From the NCBI RefSeq assembly GCF_010015585.1, contig NW_022985102.1:62001-126000 (forward strand): a stretch of DNA of 64,000 nucleotides. Direction: 5' to 3'. This document shows, piece by piece, positions 43,947 to 54,931 of this stretch. This DNA comes from Eremomyces bilateralis CBS 781.70 (taxonomy: Eukaryota > Ascomycota > Dothideomycetes > Eremomycetales > Eremomycetaceae). Every line of letters begins with the position of its first letter. Within the stretch, counting starts at the first letter, position 1. The position numbers and the translations under genes were made by a program. The notes beneath the pieces are model-generated. The model was given only the letters and a program-made list of their open reading frames with translations, did no database searches and was not told the origin of the DNA.

Positions 43947-45976
43947 TACTACTAACTTAGTGTCGCACGTGATGTGCTAAAATGGTTGGGAGTGAGGTGC
44001 TGTTGTTACAGCAGCGAAGTTGTTTGTATTATGTGTTGTGTGTAAGTTGTGTGTTCTAGCTGAATGCCTGGTCCCCCAGCCCTACAGATATACGAGAGTC
44101 ACGGCAAGATTATTAATGCAGTTTGTAGCCTTGGACTCCTAGAGGCTAGAGCTCATGCCTTGGCCTGCGACACTTAGTTATGTATGTTTCCTGCTTACCT
44201 ACTCTTTCAACAGTACTCCTTGTGTGATCCCGTGTTCCATATTCCTATTAGTATTGTTCCTACAGTAGGAAGAGGACTTGATCCTCTTTTGCGCCCAACT
44301 CATGTCTTTTTCCCATCCTTCTTAGTACATCGTGTTTGAAGACATATATGCATATGGGTATTTGAGCCTATGTCGTTTCCGTTACGTTCTTCGCACGCGC
44401 TTTTTCGATCATTCCTACAGTCAGCGAGGGTTGTTTTTTTATGAACAGAACAAGTACGATCCGTGGAAGTGCTTCACGGCCAAATACCGCTTCTTGCCTT
44501 CAACAGTTGCGTTAGATGACTCGGACGTGTAACCGGATGATAGGAATTTATTCTCGTAATACGGTCCAAGACAGTCCTGCAATGTGCGTTCAAAAATGAC
44601 TGACTATTCCTGCTGCCCACCTCGTGGCCTGTATGATTCCAAGCCCCTCTAGGCTTCTAATTTCCTGCCCTAGTCTAATTCTCTGCCCGATCAATATACT
44701 ATTTCGATTCAGCATCACAGTCAATCATGGTTTAGTCCCAGTCCGCAGAGTTTGAAATAATTGAAGATTGATACTTGTCATCCTATGAAGGCTTGCTCTG
44801 GAGAACTAATCAGGAAACCGTGGAAGGATCACACACAATTGTATTGCAACCATTCTCGTGGATATTCTCCGGCACTGGTACCAAAAGTCATGTCTTCCGG
44901 TTATACTAAATTGAGTTCGGGCAAACCATGGAATTGCTATCCATTTTCATCAGTTTCACGGTTTCTAGGTCGGATGTGAATAAACACATAGTCAAGAACT
45001 AAGTTTGGTGGAGTTGGATATGTACTTGGCAAGTCTGGGAGTCTAGGAGTCCGGTTGGATGCCATCTCAGAATCAGCTAAGAATGGTGTTGTAGGTGTCG
45101 AGTTGGGTGTTGAACACCGAGTGTGCCATGACTATCATCTGGCTTTATACCTGGATGGCAGCTTCACTCAGGGGCACCTATGACTGTACAAGTTGAATTT
45201 GACTGGTTATTGTTATCCTACATGACGCTTGCGGTTGAGAGAAGTAGTGAAGGAACAGTGGGAAGATCGCATACCCTCAATTGCAACCAACTATTGAGGA
45301 TTCTGCTTCGGAATACGAAATTATTTCTTTGTTGGAGCTGGGGGAATATATGCCACGGAGTGCCTTGTAGATTGTAGTACGAGTCATTCTTTACTATTGT
45401 CGTGGTTTTCGGGTCCGCATAAAAGAAACACGGTGTGAGCTGCTCAAACCCTCCCCGTTTCACTTACACGTGTCCCTTCGGATGCTAGGAGTAAAAGCTA
45501 GATGGTTGTGTTCTGAGTTCTTGACAGTGAGTTGTTGATATTGAGGCCTTATTGATGGAAAGCATTTCTACGCAGATAATGCCACAACCATCGCATTTAT
45601 ACTTATACTTCATGATCAACGAAGGGAGAGTTGACTGTCCTAGTAACGATATGACTTGGATAAGTGCAGTTGGACATTGACACAGAACTGCTCAGAACCT
45701 TCAATGAGACCGCTCACGAATAGTTCGGCAGTTGTACTTGGAAATGCCAGTACATTTTCCATCACAGCAGACATGAGACTTGCAAGTTCGTTAAATCTTA
45801 GTTATCATATTTAAAAGTTACCTGCACTTCAAGATCCTATACACATATTTGGCAACTGAATAATTTCCGGCACACAGTGCTGGTGTATCCCGGGGAATGG
45901 AATCCTCCCTGGTCATCCGACCTGGAATTGCGGTCCCAGCACCGGTTGACAGATTAGCTATATCGTCCCCCACTAT
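43947..45976. other. Gene-free, AT-rich region
   Basis: Two kilobases with only short frames. It may be decayed repeat DNA, but no ends, target duplications or protein domains could be identified. Confidence 0.45.
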
Positions 45977-47122
45977 TTATGCCCCATGCGAATGACCAGA
46001 AGCCTCTCCGGCGTGGGTGTGACCACCAGTCGCTTCGCCAGATGAGCCAGATGCTCCCGAGGAGCCAGAGGTCGATGTGCTGGAGGAGACCGGAAGGATA
46101 GAGAACCTGGGTTCTTCGGCCCCAACAGACGGGGTGGAAGGAGTGGGGCTTGTAGAATTCGACGGTCCTCCCGGGAGAAGGCTGCAGTTGGGTCCGCTCG
46201 CAGAATCCGGGACGCTGGGTCCCCTGCTTCCCGTGCTGATTGTCGTGGCGCTGGATACGCCCGACGGAGATGCCGCCGAGCCACTATCGCTGCCGGCACC
46301 GCTTGCACTACCAGCGCCGCCGAGGAGGCCAGAAAGTCCGGGCAACGGGCTGCCCTCTCCGCTTCCACCGCTGGCACCACCAAGAAGACCAGCAAGGCCA
46401 GACGACTCGCCGCTCTCTCCACTTCCGCTGCTGGCACCACCGGGGAGACCGGAAAGCCCAGACAATGGGCTGTCCTCACCACTTTCGCCGCTGGCGCCAC
46501 CGGCACCACCTAGGAGACCAGCAAGTCCGGACAATGGGCTGTCCTCACCACTTTCGCCGCTGGCGCTACCGGCACCACCTAAGAGACCAGCAAGTCCGGA
46601 CAACGGACTGTCTTCCCCACTTTCGCCGCTGGCACCACCGGCACCACCTAGGAGACCAGCCAGTCCGGACAACGGGCTGTCCTCCCCGCTCCCACCGCTG
46701 GCACCACCGGCACCACCTAGAAGACCAGCCAGTCCGGACAACGGGCTGTCCTCTCCGCCTTCACCGCCAAGCAACGCGGACAGATCAGGGAGGCCTCCCT
46801 CGGTGCTATTAGACCCTGGGGAACCGGGCTTGCCGGGCCTACCGGGCTTGAAGCCACCAGGTCGGGTATGATTGTGGCCGTGGCTGGAGTTCCTTCCTCC
46901 GTGAAGTTTCTCTAGGAGATCCTTAATATCATGGCCTTCGCCTCCCTCTCGGAGTTTGCCTAACAAGGAGAAAATAGCTTTTAGAAGAGGGGGAAGCGGA
47001 GGGCCGACGGAGAAGCCTGGATCGACGCCCGCAGCTGGATCAGGAGTTGGGGTATCCTGCCGCACAGCCAGAGGCGCGGCGGAGGCCGTTGCTGCGAGAA
47101 GGAGTAGGGTGGAGGGTTTCAT
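45977..47122 (-). CDS. Secreted Gly/Ser-rich protein with 23-residue tandem repeats
   Basis: 381 residues with a clear signal peptide (MKPSTLLLLAATASAAPLA) and possibly a short pro-part ending VRQ. Residues 87-101 form collagen-like Gly-x-x triplets (PGRPGKPGSPG). Residues 123-237 are five 23-residue repeats, consensus GEDSPLSGLAGLLGGAGGASGES, followed by two degenerate copies to about 278. Four N-glycosylation sequons (NSS, NST, NCS, NST), a Ser/Thr-rich region that may be O-mannosylated, and His-rich ends (HGHNHT; GGHTHAGEASGHSHGA) complete it. There is no cysteine-rich fold and no hydrophobic GPI tail. Cell-wall, matrix or effector roles are possible; none is shown. It is not a Kex2-processed repeat precursor, because no KR or RR lies between units. 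Confidence 0.8.
   Translation of the reverse strand: MKPSTLLLLAATASAAPLAVRQDTPTPDPAAGVDPGFSVGPPLPPLLKAIFSLLGKLREGGEGHDIKDLLEKLHGGRNSSHGHNHTRPGGFKPGRPGKPGSPGSNSTEGGLPDLSALLGGEGGEDSPLSGLAGLLGGAGGASGGSGEDSPLSGLAGLLGGAGGASGESGEDSPLSGLAGLLGGAGSASGESGEDSPLSGLAGLLGGAGGASGESGEDSPLSGLSGLPGGASSGSGESGESSGLAGLLGGASGGSGEGSPLPGLSGLLGGAGSASGAGSDSGSAASPSGVSSATTISTGSRGPSVPDSASGPNCSLLPGGPSNSTSPTPSTPSVGAEEPRFSILPVSSSTSTSGSSGASGSSGEATGGHTHAGEASGHSHGA
46412..46756. repeat. 69-bp coding tandem repeat, five units
   Basis: Five nearly identical 69-bp units within the secreted-protein gene (minus strand). Differences between units are few, mostly third-position or conservative, which suggests recent duplication or gene conversion. 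Two shorter, degraded units follow, to about 46289. Confidence 0.85.
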
Positions 47123-49281
47123 GGTGCGAATGAAGGAATGACTTTAACGATTGGACTAAGGAATAGGCAGAAAAGAACGGATACAGAAACAGCGACTGGA
47201 CCAGCGGTACTAACTAAACTGAATGGATGGCTTATGGAAAACGATAGAGGGAATGAGGCCAGAATTTATAGCGGTCGTAATTCTCGAACAACGTCATCTG
47301 CTATCCAAAAACGTGGATCTCGTGCACAACCAGTGATCGATCGGACGAAATACTAAAGGAAGATAAATTAAATGTCATGTATCTGTGAAGAGGATTTACG
47401 GGTCATGAGAGCAAATGCCTAGGGATGCGAATATCATCGCCATGCTGAGATGATTCGAAACAAAAGCGTACAGGATGAAAGTGTGTCAGAGCACAGCTGA
47501 ACCGTTGATCCGATCCTTCAATTGAACAAAACTGGATCGAGTCAATCAAACAACACAGGAACGTGGTGTACTAGGAGAGCTTGCCGTGAATACCGCATGG
47601 AGGCAATTGGTCGCTCCAGGAGGCTCATGCGGGTACCTGTTGGAGATATATTGTTCGCAGGGCCAAGTGGGTTTGCAATCTGGAGATATTACCGCACGCC
47701 ATCGGCAGGAGGGTCCCGAAAATAGATTAAAATTTAAACTGCAAAACTTCTTAGCATACGGCTCGGAGCCTCGTTCATGACGTATCGGAAAACACGAGAA
47801 TGTAAGAAAATGGTGAAGGTGGAAGCGTTTCATCTGGTTTCATCTGGTCTCGTTTGTGTGGGGCAGAAACTCTTTGTACTAGTGATCAAATCTTGAGATG
47901 AGAAATGGAAGGACTTTGCCAATCGACTTGAAGCTACTGGATTAAAATCTGCCTATAGCCTCGATAGATCTAAATTGACAAGACACCTTTGGCATTCGAG
48001 CAATTGTGCCTTGTCGAATTCTGCCGCCCGAGCGTATGATCCAGGAGTCTATCCATCAGGCAGGCTGGACAGAAGTAGGGAATCAATGGATCGTGTCCCG
48101 ATGAACATCTGTTTTCGGGACAGCGTAAAAACTGTCCGTTAGCATGACAGTGAAACTGGACAACCCCTTTTCAACTGCCTTCCTAATGGTCAGTCGCGCG
48201 TAGAATCCATGGACTCGAAAAGGTAATCTATCTCGGCTGGAAGCAATGGATGGTCCTCGATGGATGTCGATGGATGCGCCATTTGATGATGAAAATACAC
48301 AAGAGTACGTTTCCTTACCAATCATCCCCTAATACTACCAACTGGAACATGATAGTGGGCATGGATGATGGATTGAATTGACTGCAGCAGTCCAGATGTG
48401 AGGGAAGTGGGAACCGAGGGTTCACCGTTTTCTGGTTCTACGGGAAGCCCGAGCCGTTCCTCGAAACGACCCCAAAGCCGTTCCAACTAGCATGGGATGA
48501 GCCCACGGGGTCGCCATCGGCTAGTCGCCTTATGTTAGTCCTTACCTTTCGACTTCCATTGCCAAAGTCCCTGGGATTCGTCGCTTGACTTCAGCCACCC
48601 GTCCATCCACACGGCAGCTCCGATGATCGCACAAACACCTTGGACATGCAATTCGTCGGAGGTTCACCTTCATGCTGATGAACATCACGAGGATCAGCCA
48701 TTGTACGGACATGCAAGGGATAGGAGAAGAGGAGGAACGCAACGTCCTGGCCAGGACGGCGTTGAACCGGCGTCATTCGATGCCATTCATGCCATGGACT
48801 CGGCATGGAGCCATGGAGATGCTGCTCGTTCGGGCATTGGTCTAGCGGTATCTGCCGGGGTCGTGCGGATATTCTTAGTCGCCGGCGGGGCAGTGAAAGT
48901 TGATGTTCTGGACACTCGATGGCTTGCGACGAGAATCTTCTAAGTTTTGACTTCTGAGGATATGATCCCCAGTTCGTTGCTGAAGGGTGCCGTCCGGTCT
49001 TCATATTCGCCGTTATCTTCTTCTTTCTCGGTTGAGTCCATGGTCGTGTCTACATTGTGACAGAGTCTTTTGTATCCCCTCCGTGCTGTGATTCTGGTCC
49101 CAAGGGACATCCTTGCTCTTCTCGGACAGAGCGACAGAGTCGGATGCGGCTGAATGTCGAGATATCAAATCGTTGACCCCGTTGCGATCACCCACAGCCG
49201 TTGACAATCATTTAACTCCTCTACCTCTCGGGGATTTTCCACGACCGCATCTCTCATCTCCTCCGCATCACCACCATCACC
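47123..49281. other. Intergenic between divergent genes
   Basis: 2.2 kb. Frames such as 48083-48325 (-), 48591-49004 (-) and 48623-48943 (+) overlap one another and show no family resemblance. The promoters of the secreted-repeat gene and the calpain gene lie here. Confidence 0.5.
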
Positions 49282-52200
49282 ATGCCACACACCATCCGCC
49301 CTTCGGACCGCCACGCCCCCTCCGTACCGCCTTCTCGCCCCAACTCTCCACCAACACGTCCTATTTCTCGAGACGCTTCTCCCAACCCCAACTCCGACGA
49401 CCGCAACCCTCCTCGCGACCAACCTCGTGGCCCCCGCGATCTACCTGCTCGTCGTCCCCCACCACGCCATCGCCGCCCGCAAAAGCGCCAGGAACCCCAA
49501 CGCACCGTCGTCGAGTTCTGGGACCGCTTCAATAGCAAGCACCCGGGCAAGGCATATACCCTACTCCCGGATAACTTCTATGCGACGCGTGCAGCGGGCG
49601 CCCATGCACGTAGGGCCATCCTTCATGGCGTGAATGCGCTCGCGAGTTACGAGCAAGCGGTGGAAGAATGCTGTGCCAAAGTGACGAAGATTGTCGAGGA
49701 GTGCAGGAGAATTAATCAGAAATATCGGGATCCCCATTTCGACATTGAAGCGGACTTGAAGCGGATGATCACGGACCGACAGCCGCCAGATAGTTTGATG
49801 GGCCTGGCGGATACGGTGCTAAAGCTGCGCCCGATGAGTGTGAAGAGGGTCGAGGACATTTTTGAAGATCCGCGGTTTTTCATCGAGGGCGCGACGGCGA
49901 ATGATGTGCGGCAGGGGAAGGAAGGGGATTGCTGGTTCATGAGCGCGCTGTGTACGTTGTCGAACAAAGAGGCGTTGATTCCGAGAGTGTGCGTCGCCAG
50001 AAACGAACAGGTTGGTGTCTACGGATTCGTCTTCCGTCGGGACGGCGAATGGATTTCGGAGGTGATTGATGATAAGCTTTATCTCATCAAGGAGGACTAC
50101 GATGACAGTGCGCTGGAGAGGAACAACTTTCTCCAGCTGCAGAACCGGGCCACCCCGGATGATGAGTATAAGGCGGTGATGCAAACCGGGAGTCGGGCAT
50201 TATACTTTGCGCAGTGCAGTGATCAGAATGAGACCTGGCTGCCATTACTTGAGAAAGCATATGCGAAAGCACATGGCGATTATGCCGCTCTGGAGAGTGG
50301 GTTCGTTGGGTGAGTAGAGTTCCACGTCTCATGTTGTGCCGTCGTCGACAAGACTGACCAAACATAGAGAAGGGATCGAGGATCTTACTGGAGGAGTGAC
50401 GACGGAGGTGTTCTCATCAGATATCTTGGACCGAGACAAGTTCTGGGGAGAGCTGATGAGAGTCAACGAAGATTTCTTGTTTGGCTGTGGGCAAATGGGA
50501 GGAATATACGGATCAAGAAAAGGGATTCTAGAGAAGCATGCATACGGCATCATGGAGGCGAGAGAGATCGAGCACGAAGGCAAAGTCCATCGTCTCCTGA
50601 AGTTGCGGTAAGTCGTGCTGCAACCCAACTTGAAGCAGAAAACTGATAGCGACTAGCAATCCGTGGGGTAATACAGAATGGAAAGGTCCATGGTCCGATG
50701 GAAGTTCGGAATGGACGCCATTCTGGATGGAGAAGCTGAAGCATAAGTTCGGCGATGATGGTGTCTTCTGGATTTCATACAAAGATTTGCTCCGTCACTA
50801 CCAGCACTTCGACCGAACGAGGCTATTCGGACGCGACTGGACTGTCACTCAGCAATGGACCAGCGTACAAGTACCGTGGTCGTCGAATTTCCTCGACACT
50901 CAATTCCGGATCACGGTGGAAAAGAATGTACCGGTGGTCATAGTATTGTCGCAGGTAAATGACTTGTTTCCGCGAAGATAACTTTGCATTGCTGATTCGG
51001 ACAATAAGCTCGATGACCGCTATTTCCGAGGTCTTGAAGGCCCTTATGAGTTTCATCTCCAATTCCGACTGCACCGAAAAGGGGAAGAAGACTACATCGT
51101 TCGCAGCAATGGTGCCTATTACATGCGTCGCTCGGTCAGCGTCGAGCTCACCGAACCGGAGCTGGAAGCCGGCGAGTACACGGTCATGCTCAAAGTCACC
51201 GCAAAGCGGTACTCCGGCGAGCCTCCACCCGAGCAAGTGGTTCAGCAAGTTTGCCACACGCGCCGCGAGAAATTGCTGTCAGTGGGTCTGAGCTACGACC
51301 TTGCACATGCGAAGGGGCAATTCCGGCCGCTGGAAAAAAATCGCTCCCATGCGGAAAAGCGACGCAGACACGAGGAACAGAAGAAGTGGATTCGGAAGAT
51401 GTTTGAGAAAGAGCGAAGTGCAAGAAAACGGGCGAAATGGCGGGCGATCAGGATCGAAGAAAAGAAGTCGCTGAAGGAAGAACAGCGGTATGCTGCACGG
51501 TTGGCCGAACTCGAGCGAATCGAGGAAGAAAGAGAGAAATCAGAGACCGCGGAGAAGCAGACGAAGGGCAACGGTGTATCAGGAGAACCGGATGGTATCC
51601 GCGTTCAACTTGAAGACTTCCGCCTTAGTAATGGCGACCGCTCACCAAACGGCAATCCGCTCGGCATCAACATGAACGGCAACGATGAAGCACCGCAGCC
51701 ACACCCGCTCTCTCAAACCTACCCTCTACCGCACCACAGCAATTCACCACCACATCGCAGCTCCACCCTCCCCCAAGTCTCCCGCGCAGTCCTCAACGAA
51801 GACTATCGCCGCCCCTCCACCCCTCCCATGCGCGGCCACACTCGCCATCCCTCGGGCTCCCCTCGCCCCGAACGCGGTCGTCCTGCCTCCGGCTCCTTTT
51901 CCGGCGCCGGCATAGGTCCGGGCATGCGGCGTTCCCACCGCGACAGCCTCCCCGTCCCGCCGGTCTTCGTCCGGCGCCCCAGCATCACCGGCGTCGACCA
52001 GGAGCACTCCCGACCGGGGACGCCGAGCCTCCATGGAAGGGCTCGAGGACTCAGCGTGAGTGACGTGAGCTCGGACGAGCTCAGCTGGGACAGCGAGATC
52101 GACGCGCCGGAGTTCTCGTCGGATGAAGAGGATGACGTGAGGCATAGTGAGCAAACACGACACGGTGGACATCCACCACCGAACTGGGGGAAGTGGTTTG

Positions 52201-52493
52201 GTGGGATGAATGGGCATGGAGGGAGGGGACCGCATGAGCCGATGCGACCGCATGATGAGATGGGCCCAATTGGAATGGGGCCAGAGGAGGAGGAGATGGA
52301 GGAGGAGCCGTGGAATGCGGTGTGTGTTTTGGGGTTGCGGGTGTATAGTAAGGAGACAGAGGTGAAGATTGAGGTGGTGAGACCAGGAGTCGAGTCGGGG
52401 GAGGAGCAAGAAAAGATATTGGATGTAGATGACAAGGAGGCGGATGCAGCGAACATAGCGAGGACGAAGGACATTTATACGTACAGATATTAG
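49282..52493 (+). CDS. Calpain-like cysteine protease (family C2)
   Basis: Exons 49282-50309, 50368-50607, 50657-50954 and 51009-52493 give 1016 residues, in frame throughout. The catalytic triad is complete: Cys217 in QGKEGDCWFMSAL, His400 in EKHAYGI and Asn424 in RNPWGNTEW, the last created by the second splice junction. A C2-like beta-sandwich follows (TQFRITVEKNVPVVIVLSQ, GAYYMRRSVSVELTEPE). A long basic coiled coil (about 600-690, KRRRHEEQKKWIRKMFEKER) and a Ser/Pro-rich tail ending in acidic and Gly/His-rich stretches come after it. The N-terminal 75 residues are Pro/Arg-rich and disordered. It lacks the MIT domain of PalB/Rim13, so it belongs to the other fungal calpain group. No EF-hands are seen. 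The substrate is unknown. Confidence 0.88.
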
Positions 52494-52751
52494 TTGAGTT
52501 AATGTTCACATACCAATAATGCCAGACAGTAAAAAGCCGGATCCATCCATCGTCTTCACTTCTGGTCCCATCTGTCGTCCAGCGAGCAAGGAGGTTGTTG
52601 CCTTGCAGCCTTGCAGCCTTGTCAGTGTGACCTGGACTGTGGATGCGATTCTGATTCAACGTCAATTGATTGATGCCCATCAACTGATCGACATTTACTC
52701 GACACACCTCGATCCACCGCTTCTATTCCTCCCCTATTTCCGATCGAAACG

Positions 52752-53768
52752 ATGAGTAGGAGCCCATATTCCTCTGCCGGGCGACTATGCTTCCGATGCT
52801 TGCGCGCATCAAAGCAGAGCCGTAGCACACGATCCTTTGCCTCCACTGCAAGCGCCAACCAACCACCCGCAGCTTCACCACGTCCATCCAGCAATGATGC
52901 TGCACCCGCAGACACCACGCATTTCGGGTTCCAGACAATAGCAGAATCCATGAAGGAGTCTCGAGGTATGTCCGCACCCCTCGAGCCACCACATTCAATC
53001 TAACCGCCCTCAGTCGGCGCCGTGTTCTCGTCCGTCGCCGGAAACTACGACGCCATGAATGATTTTATGTCCCTCGGAATCCACCGCCTCTGGAAAGACC
53101 ACTTCGTTCGCTCCCTCGACCCCGGCCATCCATCCTCCATCTCCCCATCCACCCCATCGTCTGGCTGGAAGATCCTCGACGTCGCCGGCGGCACGGGCGA
53201 CATCGCCTTCCGCATGCTCGATCACGCAACCACCATCCACAACGACACCAGCACCTCCGTTCTAGTCGCAGACATCAACCCCGACATGTTGAACGAGGGC
53301 AAGAAGCGTGCGCTTCAGACGGCATATGCGCGCTCGGGGCGCCTGGAGTTCATGGAGGCCAACGCGGAGTCCATCCCATCCATCCCGTCCAACTCTATCG
53401 ATCTGTACACTGTCGCCTTCGGCATCCGGAATTTCACACACAAAGATGCCGCACTGCGCGAAGCGTTCCGCATCCTCAAACCCGGCGGCATCTTCGCGTG
53501 CCTGGAGTTCACGCCTCGGCTCTCCAACCCGCTGTTGAACGCCGTGTACAAGCGGTGGAGCTTCGGGGCCATTCCGATCATTGGCCAGCTGGTGGCGGGC
53601 GATCGGGATAGTTACCAGTATTTGGTGGAGAGCATCGAGCGGTTCCCAAGCCAGGATGAGTGGCGAGGGATGATCGAAGATGCGGGGTTTGTGACTCCGC
53701 AGACGGCGTGGGAGGATTTGAATGGGGGGATCGCCGCGATTCATAAAGGGATGAAACCCTTGCGGTAG
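52752..53768 (+). CDS. coq5: Mitochondrial 2-methoxy-6-polyprenyl-1,4-benzoquinol methylase COQ5
   Basis: Exons 52752-52965 and 53014-53768 (48-bp intron, GTATGT ... CTAAC ... CAG) give 322 residues. The N-terminus is rich in Arg and Ser with no acidic residues for 45 positions, a good mitochondrial presequence. The UbiE/COQ5 signatures are present: VFSSVAGNYDAMNDFMSLG, motif I ILDVAGGTGDIAF (125-137), VADINPDMLNEGK, AFGIRNFTHKDAALRE and FRILKPGGIFACLEF. It performs the SAM-dependent C-methylation in ubiquinone synthesis, within the matrix-side CoQ complex. GGIAAIHKGMKP at the C-terminus is also diagnostic. Confidence 0.94.
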
Positions 53769-54931
53769 CGGAATGGATTGCGGCCTACCGTCTAACATGT
53801 ACGAATAGCAATACACCACAACTCAAAGCATTTTTCTGACTATCCAAGGCAGTGCCCCGCCGAAATGGTGTGCCTCAACCCCCCCGACCAGCACTGTTAC
53901 CTTTAAGAGCCAGGACATATCGAACAGTTTCAATTCAAGGAAGGCCACTGCCAAGGACAAAAAATTGTAATATGATAAGGAGACATGTGAGTGTTGATGT
54001 TGGAAGTGTTTACTTAGCCCCTCTCGCGCCCTTCATTCAGGGGTAATCACGTGAGCCTCTCCCTAGCCCCTTTCGATCCCCCTCTTCATCGCCATAAGCC
54101 CAAATCACTTTTCACTTGATGGCGCTCAAGCACGATCCCTCGAAGTACAGTGTGGGTTACTGCGGCGTCCTGGCATATGGTCTACGAAATGGAGACATCG
54201 ACGTCCACTGCCAAGTCACTCGTTGAATCTCTCCATTCTGAAAGGACGAAATTGAATTCATGGCATGACGCTCTTGACACACCGCCCCAGCCTTCCTGAC
54301 AGAAATCAACATGGCACGCGGGAACTCTTGATATCTAGGCCAGGTAAGATCTGGCATAGGGAATCGTGAACTTTCGAAGCTCTGGGGTATGCTTCCTTAC
54401 ACTTATTTTCGTCCACTATGGGTGCCACATCATCGAGTGATCCAACAACACCGGTAATGCTGCGGCTTCCAGAAGTCTGTTTTCAACGGGCATCCGAAAA
54501 TCCGCGTCGATCAGTTTATAATTCGAGACGTGCTTATCAAGAAATTAGCACCCATGATCCAAGTCCCTGCCGCCCAAGTGTTCACCGATTTCCAGGAGAT
54601 TGCCGTGAAGTTGGGCTTGGGCGAGGACAACCACCAAGCTGAGTTAGAGGGCGGCATCAGAGCCATTGAGGGCAGTTTTAGAAAGCCTATCTCCAATATG
54701 GAGTAAACACGCGCTCCAGATGTCACAGGAAGTGGTACCAAGATCTAATGGTGAACGGCATGATCCGTACGACGAACTCAGCTTTGTCACTGACAATATT
54801 ACTGGAACGGAGCCGTCTTATCCTGTTGATGTTTCCAGCGAGTACAGGCTCCGTCACACCGTTAAATTCAAAGCAATCGGCCAGGCAGCCACTATGGCAG
54901 CCATTCGGTTTGACTCCATCCTAACTTACTA
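53769..54931. other. Intergenic with possible gene remnant
   Basis: The first part is the 3' flank of coq5. From about 54400 there are short frames with coding-like composition (see 54473-54706) just left of the Tc1-like insertion. Confidence 0.4.
54473..54706 (+). pseudogene. Possible exon or remnant of an unidentified gene
   Basis: An open frame after a plausible TTCCAG acceptor reads KSVFNGHPKIRVDQFIIRDV, continues as LIKKLAPMIQVPAAQVFTDF and LGLGEDNHQAELEGGIRAIE, and stops at 54706. The first in-frame ATG (54554) leaves only 50 codons. The composition is protein-like, but no upstream exon joins cleanly and no family is recognised. It may be a decayed gene or an exon of a short transcript. 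Confidence 0.25.

Noticed and set aside
43947-44350. Possible old LTR fragment (T-rich, short TGT...ACA-like stretches)
   Set aside because: No second copy, no target duplication and no coding remnants; the resemblance is too weak to call.
46077-46871. A 264-codon Pro-rich + strand frame opposite the secreted repeat gene
   Set aside because: It is the antisense of the Gly-rich repeats, without a signal peptide or family; the minus-strand frame has both signal peptide and logical repeats.
45977-47122. Ustiloxin-like ribosomal peptide precursor
   Set aside because: The repeats are not bordered by Kex2 sites (KR/RR), contain no Tyr/Ile core, and no UstYa-type or peptidase genes are nearby.
48083-48325. 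80-codon minus-strand frame with ATG
   Set aside because: No family, no splice continuation, and similar-sized frames are common by chance in this interval.
49282-52493. PalB/Rim13 pH-signalling calpain, suggested by snf7 in the same window
   Set aside because: No MIT domain and a different layout (C-terminal basic coiled coil); snf7 is 46 kb away.
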